From the NCBI GenBank assembly GCA_016703025.1, contig JADJCV010000004.1:868001-932000 (forward strand): DNA of 64,000 nt, read 5' to 3'. Within the stretch, counting starts at the first letter, position 1, and each line of letters starts with the position of its first letter. The notes beneath the pieces are model-generated. The model saw only the letters and a list, made by a program, of their open reading frames with translations, did not search any database and was not told where the DNA came from. Shown here piece after piece: positions 35,037-45,389 of this stretch. The DNA is from Candidatus Avedoeria danica. Lineage in GTDB: Bacteria; Chloroflexota; Anaerolineae; Epilineales; Epilineaceae. The position numbers and the translations under genes were made by a program.

Positions 35037-37985
35037 TCACTCGGCGACCCGAACCGGTTCGGGTGTCCACTTGCCGGCGAGGACGTGTTTCAAATAGGCG
35101 CCGGTGTAGGACGTCGGATGCGCGGCCACGGTCTCCGGCGTGCCGGCGGCAACGAGCATGCCACCGCGCACGCCGCCGTCCGGGCCGAGATCGATGACCC
35201 AGTCGGCGGCCTTGATGATATCGAGGTTGTGCTCGATGACGAGTACGGTGTTGCCGGCTTCGACCAATCGCTGCAGAACCTCGAGCAGCCGCTCCGTGTC
35301 GGCGAAGTGCAACCCGGTCGTGGGCTCGTCCAGAATGTAGAGCGTGTCGCCCGTTGCCGCACGCGACAGCTCCTTGGCCAGCTTGACGCGCTGCGCCTCG
35401 CCGCCGGACAGCGTCGGCGCTGGCTGGCCGAGCCGGATGTAGCCCAGGCCGACGCTCTCGAGCGTTGAGAGCTTTCGTTTCAGGCCAGGAATCGCGTCGA
35501 AAAAGACGAGAGCCTCGCTGACCGTCATGTCGAGCACGTCGGCGATGCTCTTGTCCTTGAACGTGATCGCCAGCGTCTCGCGGTTGTAGCGGGCACTGTG
35601 GCAGACCTCGCACGGAACGTAGACGTCGGGCAGGAACTGCATCTCGATCTTCAGGATGCCATCGCCCTGGCAGGCCTCGCAGCGCCCGCCCTTGACGTTG
35701 AACGAGAACCGCCCGGCTGCGTACCCGCGCAGCTTGGCGTCCGGCAGGCTTGCGAAGAGGTCGCGGATCTGACCGAACGCCGCCGTGTACGTGGCCGGGT
35801 TCGATCGCGGCGTCCGGCCGATCGGGCTCTGATCGATGTCGATGACCTTGTCGATGCTCTCCCAGCCGGTGATGGCGGTGTGCGTGCCCGCCTTGCCGCG
35901 GGCGTTGCTCACGAGCTGCGCCAACCGTTGGTAGAGGATGTCCAGCACGAGCGTGCTCTTGCCCGATCCGGAGACGCCCGTCACCACGGTCAGCGTGCCG
36001 AGCGGAAACCCGACGTCGATCCCGCGCAGATTGTTCTCTGCCGCCCCGACGACGCGCAGCAGCTTGCCCTTGCCTGCTCGCCGCGTCTTCGGCACCGCGA
36101 TCTCGCGCCGCCCGGAAAGGAACGCCCCCGTCAGCGACGCCTCGGATGCCTCGATGTCGGCGACCGTGCCCTGAGCCACGATGTGCCCGCCGTGCTCCCC
36201 GGCGCCCGGCCCGAGGTCGACGATCCAGTCGGCCGAGCGCATCATCTCCTCGTCGTGTTCGACGACGATGACGGTGTTGCCGACGTCGCGCAGGTTCAAG
36301 AGCGTCCGGATCAGGCGCGCGTTGTCCCGCGAGTGCAGCCCGATGGACGGCTCGTCCAGGATGTAGAGCACGCCCATCAGCTGACTGCCGATCTGGGTTG
36401 CGAGCCGGATCCGTTGCGCTTCGCCGCCCGAGAGCGTCCCGGCCCGTCGATCGAGCGTCAGGTAATCGAGCCCGACGTCGATCAGGAAGCGGGCGCGCGC
36501 CGCGATCTCCTTGAGAACGTCCGTCGCGATGTGCATGTCCGTCGCGCCCAGCGGCGCGGCTTCGACGAGGCGCGCATGGTGTCCGTTCGTCGCCGTGTGC
36601 CCGCGCAATGCGTCCACCCAGCCGAGCACTTCGCGGATCGGCACCGTGCAGACATCGACGATCCGGTGCGCGCTGACGGTCACACCGAGCATCTCGGGCC
36701 GCAGGCGTGCGCCGCCGCAGTCCGGGCACGGGCGGGCCGTCATGTAGCGCTCGATCTCGCTGCGCATGAACTCGGATTCCGTTGCCAGGTGCCTCCGTTG
36801 GAGGTTGTTGACGATTCCTTCGAATGCGGTTTCGTAGCGTCGCTTGCCGCCACTTCGCGTCTGGTAGAGGACCTCGATCTTCCGGCCGTCCGTCCCGTAG
36901 AGCACGGCGTGTCGGGCCGCCTCGGGCAGCGTGCGCCACGGCCAGTCCAGCTTGAAGCCGAGGTCGATCGCCAGCGAGGCCAGGATCTGCTGGAAGTAGC
37001 CCGCCTCGGTACGCGATCGCGAGACCGGCGCCAGCGCCCCGCCGTCGATGCTCAGGTCGGCGTTCGGCACGACGAGGTCCGGATCGACCTGCAGTTGGTG
37101 GCCGAGGCCTTGACAGGCCGTGCACGCGCCATGCGGCGAGTTGAAAGAGAACGATCGCGGTTCGATCTTCGGCAGGCTGATCCCGCAGTTCGGGCAGCTG
37201 AAGTGCTCGCTGAAGAGGCGCTCGTCCGTGACGTTGCCGCCATCGTCCAGGGTCGCCACCGAGAGCACGCCCTCGCCGGACTTCAACGCCGTCTCGACGG
37301 AGTCGATCAGCCGTGTCTCGTCCAGCCCGTCGCTGCCGCCCCGAACGACCAATCGGTCGACGACGGCTTCGATCGTGTGCTGCTTGTACCGATCGAGCGC
37401 GTGGTCGTCGTCCACGTGACCGAGCACGCCGTCCACGCGCACGCGCACGAAGCCTGCCTGTCGGATGTCGTCGAACACGCGCTCGTGCGTGCCCTTCCGG
37501 TCCCGGACGATCGGTGCGAGCACGAGCAGCCGGGTGCCGTCCGGCAGCGTGCGAATCGCGTCGGCGATCTGTTCCGGGCTCTGCCGCTGAATCGCCCGGC
37601 CGCAGTTCGGGCAATGCGGCACGCCGATCCGCGCAAACAACAGGCGCAGGTAGTCGTAGATCTCGGTGACGGTGCCGACCGTCGAGCGCGGATTGTGGCT
37701 CACGCCCTTCTGGTCGATCGAGATCGCCGGCGAGAGGCCCTCGATCCCGTCAACGTCCGGCTTCTCCATCTGGCCGAGGAACTGGCGGGCGTAGGCGGAC
37801 AGGCTCTCGACGTAGCGCCGCTGGCCTTCCGCATAGATCGTGTCGAACGCCAGCGAGCTCTTGCCGCTGCCGCTCAGACCGGTGATGACGACGAGCTGAT
37901 CGCGCGGGATCGAAACATCGACGTTCTTGAGATTGTGCTCGCGCGCGCCGCGGACGACGATCGCGTTGTGCTTGCCTTCGCCCAT
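35037..37985 (-). CDS. uvrA: Excinuclease ABC subunit A
   Basis: 982 aa, slightly longer than the usual ~940. Two ABC ATPase modules: Walker [21 protein letters not shown] and [20 protein letters not shown]; signatures [14 protein letters not shown] and [15 protein letters not shown]; Walker [13 protein letters not shown] and [13 protein letters not shown]. Zinc-module cysteines are seen in [22 protein letters not shown] and [17 protein letters not shown]. It recognises DNA damage in nucleotide excision repair with UvrB, also in this window. The promoter region carries four octamer repeats overlapping a -35 (38042-38093), suggesting damage-regulated expression. Confidence 0.98.
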   Translation of the reverse strand: MGEGKHNAIVVRGAREHNLKNVDVSIPRDQLVVITGLSGSGKSSLAFDTIYAEGQRRYVESLSAYARQFLGQMEKPDVDGIEGLSPAISIDQKGVSHNPRSTVGTVTEIYDYLRLLFARIGVPHCPNCGRAIQRQSPEQIADAIRTLPDGTRLLVLAPIVRDRKGTHERVFDDIRQAGFVRVRVDGVLGHVDDDHALDRYKQHTIEAVVDRLVVRGGSDGLDETRLIDSVETALKSGEGVLSVATLDDGGNVTDERLFSEHFSCPNCGISLPKIEPRSFSFNSPHGACTACQGLGHQLQVDPDLVVPNADLSIDGGALAPVSRSRTEAGYFQQILASLAIDLGFKLDWPWRTLPEAARHAVLYGTDGRKIEVLYQTRSGGKRRYETAFEGIVNNLQRRHLATESEFMRSEIERYMTARPCPDCGGARLRPEMLGVTVSAHRIVDVCTVPIREVLGWVDALRGHTATNGHHARLVEAAPLGATDMHIATDVLKEIAARARFLIDVGLDYLTLDRRAGTLSGGEAQRIRLATQIGSQLMGVLYILDEPSIGLHSRDNARLIRTLLNLRDVGNTVIVVEHDEEMMRSADWIVDLGPGAGEHGGHIVAQGTVADIEASEASLTGAFLSGRREIAVPKTRRAGKGKLLRVVGAAENNLRGIDVGFPLGTLTVVTGVSGSGKSTLVLDILYQRLAQLVSNARGKAGTHTAITGWESIDKVIDIDQSPIGRTPRSNPATYTAAFGQIRDLFASLPDAKLRGYAAGRFSFNVKGGRCEACQGDGILKIEMQFLPDVYVPCEVCHSARYNRETLAITFKDKSIADVLDMTVSEALVFFDAIPGLKRKLSTLESVGLGYIRLGQPAPTLSGGEAQRVKLAKELSRAATGDTLYILDEPTTGLHFADTERLLEVLQRLVEAGNTVLVIEHNLDIIKAADWVIDLGPDGGVRGGMLVAAGTPETVAAHPTSYTGAYLKHVLAGKWTPEPVRVAE

Positions 37986-38041
37986 GCCCCTCGTTCCGGT
38001 TCATGCGGGTGCGGCCGTTCACCGCCCGAGGACGAAGGTCG

Positions 38042-38093
38042 AGGATAGCACTAGCACAAATATTCGACAATTCGACAATTCGTCGGTTCGACG
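38042..38093 (-). promoter_or_regulatory. uvrA promoter with overlapping octamer-repeat operator
   Basis: On the minus strand TTGTCG (38065-38070) and TATCCT (38042-38047) are spaced exactly 17 nt, giving a promoter ~55 nt before uvrA. The -35 is embedded in four head-to-tail octamers at 38062-38093 (on the plus strand ATTCGACA twice, then ATTCGTCG and GTTCGACG). Direct repeats covering a -35 are a typical repressor target, and a LexA-type SOS site is the obvious candidate. The regulator is inferred. Confidence 0.65.
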
Positions 38094-38125
38094 TCCTCGA
38101 CCCGTCGCGGCGATCCGGCCGCGGA

Positions 38126-38482
38126 TCAGCCGAGGACCTCGCGAAAGAACCAGACGTAGCCGTCCGGATCGCGTACCGGGAACTGGCGCGTCCCCCCCTC
38201 GTCGCTCTCCGGCCCGGTATCGATGCCGCGGGCGACAATGGCGTCGTGGTAGGCGTCCAGCGCGAGCACGTCGATCCGGAAGCCGACGCCGACGGCGCGA
38301 CGGCCGCGCGTCGGCGGCGCCTCGGCCAAGAGCACGGACAGCGTGCCGGCGCGCAGCTCCGCCCGCCGCGGCACACCGTTTGGCGGAACGACGAGCTCAA
38401 AGCGCAGCCCGTCGAGGTAGAACTGTAGCGACCGGTCAAGCTCGCCGACTTCGAGGCGAATGCTGGCCAAACCCTGGATCAC
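38126..38482 (-). CDS. VOC/glyoxalase-fold protein
   Basis: 118 aa, a single vicinal-oxygen-chelate module pair: IQGLASIRLEVGELDRSLQFYLDGLRFELV at the N-terminus, VGFRIDVLALDAYHDAIVARGI in the middle, and FPVRDPDGYVWFFREVLG at the end, where the metal-binding Glu usually occurs. The GTG at 38482 has GAGGAG 7 nt upstream and is preferred over a longer open frame. Enzymes of this fold act on glyoxals, antibiotics or catechols. The substrate cannot be named. Confidence 0.85.
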   Translation of the reverse strand: MIQGLASIRLEVGELDRSLQFYLDGLRFELVVPPNGVPRRAELRAGTLSVLLAEAPPTRGRRAVGVGFRIDVLALDAYHDAIVARGIDTGPESDEGGTRQFPVRDPDGYVWFFREVLG

Positions 38483-38545
38483 ACTGTGCTCCTCAGGCGG
38501 AGGATAAACGAAAGCCTGAAGGGCGGTCAATGGCCTGGAGGGAGA

Positions 38546-38607
38546 CGTCCATCGGCCGGACCGTCGGACGGCCCGCTGGGCCGTCGCGCCGTGCCGGCCG
38601 ATGGACG
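38546..38607. terminator. Nested hairpin, probable terminator
   Basis: A perfect 14-bp outer stem (38546-38559 with 38594-38607) encloses a second GC-rich hairpin (GACGGCCC/GGGCCGTC). It lies between the end of the bactofilin-like gene (38655) and the start of the VOC gene (38482), both minus strand, so it may terminate the former. Confidence 0.55.
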
Positions 38608-38654
38608 CTCGCAGGTGATCCGGACGTGCTCGATCAACCCGCCGGCCTTGGCAT

Positions 38655-40094
38655 CTATGCCGCCGGCATGGGCATCGCTCCGGGCTGATCCGTCGCCGCC
38701 GAGCGCCAGCTCCGCACCCATGGGAGGAGGATGGCCCCGAGACCGAACGCCATGATCAGCCAGCGGGCCGGCGTTCCGACGACCGGGAGCACCATCGCCA
38801 GCGCCACGATCGGGGCGCCGGCCAGCAGCGCCATCCACCGCTCTTCGCGCAGCCGCCCACCGAACAGCCGGCCGAGTGTGATCGCCACCGTGGCGTAGCC
38901 GCACCAGACGGCAACGTACAGGCCGGCGGTGAACACCGCCATGAGCAGCGCCGCAACCGCCAGCCACGGCATGATGAGCTGTCCGAGCAGCACGTAGCGG
39001 AGAATCAACGAGACGACGATCGCCCCGACGAGGACGAAGCCGATGAGGATCGGGGTGATAGCGAGGCTGAGAACGCCCCACAACCCGCTGGCCAGCGGCG
39101 TGTTCCGCAACCCGTCCGTTGCCGAGCGTAGGACGCCGGGCAGCACGCTCAGCGCAATCAACCCGAGGACGATGAGCGCCAGCGTGCGCTTCAACCACCG
39201 CAACGCGACCGCCGCCGCCGTGTCCGCCGGCTCCGCCTCCTCGACCGGCGCCGCGGCTTGCGCCTCGAACGATGACTTGCCGCCGACGACGCCGGTCGGC
39301 ACGTTCGGCTCGCTCCGCCCGGTGAGGGACAGGTCGCCGCCGATCTCGGCGCTCGGGTCGACATCCACGCCGGCGGCGATCGACGGCGGCATGTCGATCG
39401 CGGGCTGGTTCGGCAGCATCGCAAGGAGGGCGGCCGGCGGCGCGCCGCCGGTGTCGGCGCTGACGACGACGTTCACGTCGCCGTCGAGCTTGCCCTTCAA
39501 CCGGACGGCGCCGGCGCCGACCTCGACATCGCCGTGAACCGCCCCGTCGAGCGCCACCTGGTTGCCGCCGGCGTACAGCCCGCGGCGAACGGTGCCGCCC
39601 TCGTCCACACCGACATGAAAGCCGCCCGCCATCAGCTCGCCGCCGACCGTGCCGCCGTCCAGTACGCGTACGACGGTGCCGCCTGCCCGTAGGTCGCCGT
39701 CCAACTGGCCCGCGACCGATACTTCGCTGCCCCCCGCGAACATGTCGCCGTTGACGTGTCCGCCCTTGGCCAAGTGCACCCGGCTGCCCGCCCCGAACAG
39801 GTTGCCGGTGACCGTACCGTTGATGATGACCTCCTGTCCCGCGGCGAATAGGTCGCCGTCGACGGTGCCGTCGATCGTGACCTTCAAGCCGGCGGCGAAG
39901 AGGTTGTCGTTCACGGTCTCGCCGGCCGGCAGGACATAGCCGTCGTCATCGCTCTCGCTGAACGTGGCCGCGCTGGCGCGGCCGGCCGCCAGAGTGAGGG
40001 CGGCGCACACCGCCACGCCGGCGGCGAGGACGAGCGTTGTCCGTCCGCGGGGCGACGGGCGCCGCCGGTCGACGGTCTCGGTGCAGTCGTTCAT
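38655..40094 (-). CDS. Bactofilin-like polymer-forming protein with membrane domain
   Basis: 479 aa from the ATG at 40094 (GGAGT 6 nt upstream). Signal peptide (TTLVLAAGVAVCAALTLAAGRASA), then ~200 residues of short β-helix repeats of the polymer-forming cytoskeletal type, e.g. LKVTIDGTVDGDLFAAG, QEVIINGTVTGNLFGAG and GGHVNGDMFAGGSEVSVAG. A linker follows, then about five transmembrane helices (LALIVLGLIALSVLPGV to WLIMAFGLGAILLPWV). The signal peptide puts the β-helix outside the cytoplasm, unlike classical cytosolic bactofilins. Possible role in envelope shape or surface polymer. Inferred. Confidence 0.8.
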   Translation of the reverse strand: MNDCTETVDRRRPSPRGRTTLVLAAGVAVCAALTLAAGRASAATFSESDDDGYVLPAGETVNDNLFAAGLKVTIDGTVDGDLFAAGQEVIINGTVTGNLFGAGSRVHLAKGGHVNGDMFAGGSEVSVAGQLDGDLRAGGTVVRVLDGGTVGGELMAGGFHVGVDEGGTVRRGLYAGGNQVALDGAVHGDVEVGAGAVRLKGKLDGDVNVVVSADTGGAPPAALLAMLPNQPAIDMPPSIAAGVDVDPSAEIGGDLSLTGRSEPNVPTGVVGGKSSFEAQAAAPVEEAEPADTAAAVALRWLKRTLALIVLGLIALSVLPGVLRSATDGLRNTPLASGLWGVLSLAITPILIGFVLVGAIVVSLILRYVLLGQLIMPWLAVAALLMAVFTAGLYVAVWCGYATVAITLGRLFGGRLREERWMALLAGAPIVALAMVLPVVGTPARWLIMAFGLGAILLPWVRSWRSAATDQPGAMPMPAA

Positions 40095-40237
40095 CGGGGT
40101 ACTCCATGTGCATGCCGGATCACCGCCGGCCAGGACGACACGCCGCGCGGCGCCGCAAGGTGTAGCGCTGCCGGACGCATACGCAGCGGGTCGCCGATCG
40201 GTTGCGTTGTTCAGGTTGGCCGCACTCGACCCGTTGG

Positions 40238-42443
40238 TCAGCGCATCGTCCGGGCGAGCTGGAGGCCGTTCGCCCGACAGCCGGGCGGCGCGATCAGCGT
40301 GCCGTGCTGGCGCGCCCACTCCAGCGCCGCCTCCTGGACCGGTCCGCTTGGCGGCAGGAAAAGGCCGACGCGGGCCGCGCCCGCTCCGGCAGGGCCGTCG
40401 AAGCACGTGCCCCCACCCGGATCGAACCACGCGAACGCGACGCCGTCGTCGCCGGCCCTCCGACCGGCCGCGAATACCTCGTCGCGCCGGGCACACCGGC
40501 CATCGGCGGTGAGCGTCGAAAGGTCACACACCGGGGCGGTCACGATGTTCGCCGGGCGCGGAAAGCCCTCCACCGGCGGCGCGCCGTCGCCGAAGCTCGC
40601 CAGCACGTCGGCGTCGGCGTGCAGGCGTTCCATCACGTCGCGCCAGATCGGTGCGGCGCCGGTGATCCCGAGCACGTTGCGCATCGGACGGGAATCCTTG
40701 TTGCCGGTCCAGACGCCGACGACGACGTACGATGTCCAACCGACGGTCAGATTGTCGCGGAAGTCGTTCGTCGTGCCGGTCTTGACTGCCGCCGGGAACG
40801 AGAGCTCGAGCGGGCTCGGCCGCGGGAATGCCGGCGTGCGCGCCGCCGCGTCGCTCAGCATGTCGTCGATCAGCCAGGCCGTGTCCGCCGAGACGATCTG
40901 CGAACCCAGTGCCGGGTTCCGCCACAGCTCGCGTCCCGTGGCCAGATCCTCGATGCGCTCGATCGCCGTCGCCGGCACGTGCCGTCCGCCGTGGCCGAAC
41001 GTTCCGAGCGCACTGGCGAGCTTCACGAGGGGCACTTCGCCGCCGCCGAGGGTCAGGCTGAGCCCGTAGTGCCACGGATCGGGGTCGAGCGGCAGATCGA
41101 GCGCCAGGCCGAGCGCGTGCACGGGCTCGACGCCGACCTCGGCCAGCAGGTTGATCGCCGCCGCGTTCAGCGAGTTCGCCAACGCACGCCTGAGGCGCAC
41201 CGGTCCGCGGTACTGGCCGTCGTAGTTCGCCGGCCGGTACGCGTCCGGACCGGGCGCCGAACCGGCTCGGTACATCCCACACGACGCTCGACGGTGACCA
41301 CCCGCTTGCCAGTGCGGCGGCGTACGTCAGCGGCTTGAACGAACTGCCCGGCTGGCGCGGTTCGACGGCCATGTTCACCTGGCCGCCGTTCGGGTCGTCG
41401 TACCGGATCCCGCCGACCATCGCGCGGATCTCGCCCGTGGCCGGTTCGATCACGACGACCGCCGCGTCGCCGACGTCGTGCGCGGCGCGCAAGCTCTCGA
41501 CGTGGCGCTCCGCGATGCCGCGGACTTCCTCGGTGAACGCCGGGTCGATGGTCGTCACGACCCGGAACCCGCCCTGCCTGGCGCGTGCCGAACCAAGCAC
41601 GCGCTCGACCTCTGAGGTGACATAATCCACGAAGTGGCCGACGAGCCGCGGCGGCGGTGGGGGAGGCGTGACGAACGTCAGCGGCGCCTCGAACGCACTG
41701 CGCGCCGACGCGGCGTCGATCGCGCCGACGGCAACGAGGGAGTCGAGCACGGTTTGCTGCCGCGCGCGAGCCGCCGGGAGGGACGTGTCCGGATCGTAGG
41801 CCGACGGTGCCTGCAGGAGCCCCACGAGGAACGTCGACTGCGCCAGGTCGAGATCGAGCGCGTGCCGACCGAAGAAGCGCTGCGCGGCGGCCTCGATGCC
41901 GTAGGCGCGCCGTCCGAAGTACGCGATGTTCAGGTAGGCCTCGAGGAGGTCGGCCTTGCTGTATCGGTCATCGAGCTCCGCCGCCAGATAGGCCTCGCGC
42001 GCCTTGCGTTCGATCGACCGATCGAAGCGCTCCGCCGGTTCGAACGCGACGAGGCGTACGAGCTGCATCGTGATCGTCGATGCGCCCGACACCGTGCCGC
42101 CGGCCGACGCGTTCTGCAGCGCGGCGCGGGCAACGGCGCGCTTGTCGATGCCGCCGTTGTGGTAGAACGTCCGATCCTCGGTGGCGATCACCGCCGCCCG
42201 CACCGACTCGGGGATGGACGACAGCGGCACCCAGATGCGGTGGCCTTCCTCGGCCAGCTCGGCGATCGGCTGCCCGTGTCGATCGACGTACTCGACGGTC
42301 TGCGGCACGGCGTGCGTCCGCACCGCTTCGAGGCGTGCGCGGTGGGTCTCGATCGGCACGAGCGTGCTCTCCACACGCACCGTGCAGCCGGCGACGACGG
42401 CCCCCGAGAGGAGCGACGCGATCACTGCAGCACGAACGGGCAC
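40238..42443 (-). CDS. Class A penicillin-binding protein, interrupted by a frameshift
   Basis: Read as one gene it would be ~735 aa: lipobox-like N-terminus (GAVVAGC), GT51 transglycosylase (IATEDRTFYHNGGIDKRA) and transpeptidase. The SxxK motif (GSSFKPL) is in the first frame (40524-42443). The SxN (ANSLNAAAIN) and KTG (AVKTGTTNDF) motifs lie in the next frame (ending 40238). The switch falls at about 41245-41285, between DVPSRFG and PGPDAYRPANYDG, and needs one base removed or two added. As written the product lacks its transpeptidase active site. GTG start with GGAGG 7 nt upstream. It may be a pseudogene, a sequencing error or a programmed shift. Confidence 0.85.
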
Positions 42444-42536
42444 GATTCGCCTCCAACGGCGCGGGTCTGTCGGGCGGGTCGTTCGAACGCACGGACACCC
42501 GGCCGCGGAACGATTAACGGAATTGTAACCGAATGG

Positions 42537-44264
42537 TCAGCGCGCGCCAACCGACTTGCTCAGCCGACCGACCTCGTCGCCGATCGCCGTGAGCCGATGG
42601 CCCACCACGTCCAGGCGCGAGCGCTCCGCCACCACGAACGTGCGATACGGCTCGAGCAGCGCGTTCAGCCGGCCGTCGAACGCGGCGAGTTCGGTGTCGA
42701 ACGTGTCGGTGAGGCGGGTGCGCAGCTCGGCACGCAGCTCGGCAAGGCGCTCGCGCATCGCCAGCGCCGCTTTCCGGCGGCGATAGGGCAGCACGGCGAG
42801 GCCGATCATTCCGAGCGCGCTGCCGGCGACGATCCCGGTCGCGTCGAAGACGCTCAGCGAGACGATCGCCAGACCAAGGCCGAGCGCGCCGACTTCGAGG
42901 AGCGCGGTGTGCGCCAACGCCTCGCGCACCGTCGACTCGAGCCGTGCCGCCTCGGCGTCCGGGTCGAACGCCGCGAGCACCGTCGCCGCCTGACGTCCGA
43001 TCGTGCCGAGGAGCGCCTGGCGGCGGCTGGCGAAGCCCGGACCGGCCTCCAGCGCCAGCGTCTCCAGCCGGCCGGACGTGGCCGTCTCGGCCAGTCGTAC
43101 CCGCAGCGAGCGCCAGCGCTGCTCCTCCTGCTCGACGAGCCAGTCGATCTCGGCGTTGATGTCCGCTGCCACGTGCGTCGGCGTCGCGCCGATCACCTCT
43201 TCGTCGAATGCCCGCTTGAGCGCTTCGCGGTCGAGCAGGGCCCGGATGTGCGCCAAACGCATGTGTTCGTCCAGGAAGGACTCGCCGCGCTCGCGCAACC
43301 CCTGGATCCGCGCGTCGATCGTGTCCAAGCGGCCGGCGTGCTCGCGCCGGAGCGCCTGCTCGGATGCCGCCGCCTCGACGTCGATCGCGGCCAGCATCTC
43401 GCCGTCCGCCGTGAGAACCGCCTGCCGCGCGCCGATCTCGGCCAGTGCATCGGCCGCCACCCGCTCGGCAAGGGCCAGCGGGCTGGAGAGCTTGAGGCGC
43501 AATCCCTCCTCGGCCGTCAGGTGCTCGGTCAGCCAAGCGTCGAACACGGCCCAGTCGGCGTCGGTCTGCCCGAGCGCATGCGCCTCGCGCGCCCGTCGCG
43601 CCGATACGGCCAGCACCGGCACGGGCTCGCCGATGAGGTTCTGAACCTGTGCGGCGACGAACTCGAGGATCTCCGCCCGTTCGGCATCGGTGCGCACGAG
43701 ATCGATCTTGTTCACCACGACGACGGTTCGGCGGCGCCACGCGTGGATGAGCGACATGAGGTCGCGCTCGCTCTCCGGGAACGGGCGATCGGCCGACGTC
43801 ACGAACACGACGATGTCGGCCCGGGGCACGAACTCACGGGTCAACCGCTCATGTTCACGCAGCACGGCGTTCGTGCCGGGTGTATCGATGATCGCGAGTT
43901 CGCGCAGGCGTGGCGCCGGGAGCGGTCGCCACAGCACATCGCCGGCGACCCGCGCCTCCGCGGCGTCGCCGAACACGAGCCACTGCACCTCGGCCGTCGT
44001 CGGCGTGACGCCCTCGGCCAGGTACGGTCCGCCGAGCAGCGTGTTGATCAGCGCGCTCTTGCCGGCGTTGAACTCGCCGACGACAACGACGAGCAGGAGG
44101 GAGGAAAGGTCTTCGGCCGCCTGCCGCACGCGCCGGATCCCGTCCGGCCGCTCGACCGTGCCGTCAAGGGCATCGGCGAGGTCGGCGAGGAGTGCACGGA
44201 TCTCGGCAACCGACGCCGCCATACGGGGATCGAGCCAACCCGGACCGGTCGGTTGTGTCATCAT
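42537..44264 (-). CDS. Dynamin-like GTPase
   Basis: 575 aa. GTPase domain: G1 VVVGEFNAGKSALINTLLG, G2 T in GVTPTTAEVQW, G3 IIDTPGTNAV, G4 VVVNKIDLVRTD. Long helical stalk segments follow (LDTIDARIQGLRERGESF, ALRREHAGRLD), then a hydrophobic hairpin (LGLGLAIVSLSVFDATGIVAGSALG with MIGLAVLP) that may insert into membrane, and a C-terminal coiled coil. This layout fits bacterial dynamin-like proteins. The ATG at 44264 is chosen because TATAAT ends exactly 7 nt upstream, implying a leaderless mRNA; ATG 44273 and 44261 are alternatives. Probably membrane remodelling or stress protection. Confidence 0.87.
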   Translation of the reverse strand: MMTQPTGPGWLDPRMAASVAEIRALLADLADALDGTVERPDGIRRVRQAAEDLSSLLLVVVVGEFNAGKSALINTLLGGPYLAEGVTPTTAEVQWLVFGDAAEARVAGDVLWRPLPAPRLRELAIIDTPGTNAVLREHERLTREFVPRADIVVFVTSADRPFPESERDLMSLIHAWRRRTVVVVNKIDLVRTDAERAEILEFVAAQVQNLIGEPVPVLAVSARRAREAHALGQTDADWAVFDAWLTEHLTAEEGLRLKLSSPLALAERVAADALAEIGARQAVLTADGEMLAAIDVEAAASEQALRREHAGRLDTIDARIQGLRERGESFLDEHMRLAHIRALLDREALKRAFDEEVIGATPTHVAADINAEIDWLVEQEEQRWRSLRVRLAETATSGRLETLALEAGPGFASRRQALLGTIGRQAATVLAAFDPDAEAARLESTVREALAHTALLEVGALGLGLAIVSLSVFDATGIVAGSALGMIGLAVLPYRRRKAALAMRERLAELRAELRTRLTDTFDTELAAFDGRLNALLEPYRTFVVAERSRLDVVGHRLTAIGDEVGRLSKSVGAR

Positions 44265-44271
44265 GGCACCC

Positions 44272-44277
44272 ATTATA
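44272..44277 (-). promoter_or_regulatory. TATAAT -10 immediately upstream of dynamin-like gene
   Basis: On the minus strand TATAAT is followed by 7 nt and then ATG, so transcription should start at or next to the start codon. No Shine-Dalgarno is present, and no good -35 is seen. Confidence 0.55.
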
Positions 44278-44308
44278 TGTTGTGCGGGCGGTTCGCGCGG
44301 CGCCGACT

Positions 44309-44338
44309 TTGCCCCGACAGACTGCGACACGGTATACT
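44309..44338 (+). promoter_or_regulatory. Promoter of leaderless type, TTGCCC-N18-TATACT
   Basis: TTGCCC (44309-44314) and TATACT (44333-44338) are spaced 18 nt, and the ATG at 44346 follows after 7 nt. As with the divergent gene, no ribosome-binding site fits between, so a leaderless transcript is likely. Confidence 0.6.
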
Positions 44339-44345
44339 CGGCCAC

Positions 44346-45374
44346 ATGCAGATCGTAACGATGGCGTTGGCGGCGGCGGTGATGACCGCGCTGGCCTACA
44401 CCGTCCTGACCGAGCGGGCCTCGTACTCCTCCGTACGGCGCAGGCAGCTCGACGCCTGGGCCGCGATCGTGGCGTTCCTCTGCCTGATCTTCCTGGCGTC
44501 GGGTGGGCACGATGTCCAGCAGGCCTACGAACGGCGCATGGCCCTCGCGCAGTCCGTCACCGCACCCGTGATCCCGATCGGACGGCGCGCGCCGGTGAGC
44601 CTTCGGACGCCGTCGCCCGAGTCCATCGCCCGGCCGGACGACGCCATGCGGCGTGCCGAGTCCGATGCCGCGACCGTCGCCGTCGAAGCTCCGCCGATCG
44701 CCCCCGACGCGCCGGCCGAGCCGCTCCTGTCGGCCGCTTCAGGCCCCGAGAGCAGTCCGGTCGAAGGCCCGAACACCGGGGCCTCGCTCGTCAGCGCGGT
44801 CGGCGGCGAGCCCGTGCTCGTGGTCGTCGGCACCGAGGCGCCGCCGGCGGCAACTGCCGTCCTGGCCGTCCCGACCGCTGTCCGGCGCTATGCCGTTGAC
44901 CCGCCGCCGCTCATCGTGCCGACGCTGCGCGCACCGACCGCGCCGCCGAGCATGCCGCAGCCGCTGCCGCCTGCCACGCCGACCGCGACCGCGACCCCGG
45001 AGTGCGGGAGCCCCGACGACATCGAGCTCGCGCTGTCGATCCGCGACGCGCGCGCGGACCGCAGTGACGGCGACCTCGTCGTGCGATACCGGGTCGAGGT
45101 CGGCAACGGCGCCGGCTTCCCGGTCACGCTGGCGAACATCAACGTGACGGCGCTCAACTCGGCCGGTGGCAGCGAGACGTACGGCCACGCCACCCGTCCG
45201 GACACCACGGTTGGCGCCGGCGCGTCGGTCATTCTCGAAGGCGGGCTGCGGCTCGACCGCAGCCCCGGCCCGTTCGGGCGCACCGAACTCTGCATCTCGC
45301 TCACCGGCGACACGTGCGGGCGGCGAAGCCGGTACGAGGCGTTCCGCCGGTGCAGCACGGTGAACGGGTTCTAG
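44346..45374 (+). CDS. Membrane protein with Pro-rich linker and β-sandwich end
   Basis: 342 aa. Two N-terminal hydrophobic helices (VTMALAAAVMTALAYTVL and AWAAIVAFLCLIFLASGG) are followed by ~180 residues rich in Ala/Pro/Ser. The C-terminal ~110 residues look like an Ig/FxLD-type β-sandwich (DLVVRYRVEVGNGAGFPVTL, ASVILEGGLRLDRS) with several Cys (CGSPDD, ELCISLTGDTCG, RRCSTV) that could form disulfides. Unlike the secreted proteins nearby it has no LP tail. Function unknown. It is divergent from the dynamin-like gene and both lack leaders. Confidence 0.7.
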   Translation: MQIVTMALAAAVMTALAYTVLTERASYSSVRRRQLDAWAAIVAFLCLIFLASGGHDVQQAYERRMALAQSVTAPVIPIGRRAPVSLRTPSPESIARPDDAMRRAESDAATVAVEAPPIAPDAPAEPLLSAASGPESSPVEGPNTGASLVSAVGGEPVLVVVGTEAPPAATAVLAVPTAVRRYAVDPPPLIVPTLRAPTAPPSMPQPLPPATPTATATPECGSPDDIELALSIRDARADRSDGDLVVRYRVEVGNGAGFPVTLANINVTALNSAGGSETYGHATRPDTTVGAGASVILEGGLRLDRSPGPFGRTELCISLTGDTCGRRSRYEAFRRCSTVNGF

Positions 45375-45389
45375 CAGGCTGCGTGTCCA

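Noticed and set aside
35598..38048. 816-codon open frame antisense to uvrA
   Set aside because: Shadow of a perfectly conserved uvrA; composition is biased and no domains are visible.
41634..44345. Upstream 900 codons of the long frame leading into the membrane protein at 44346
   Set aside because: They are antisense to the PBP and dynamin-like genes; the promoter and ATG at 44346 give a better start.
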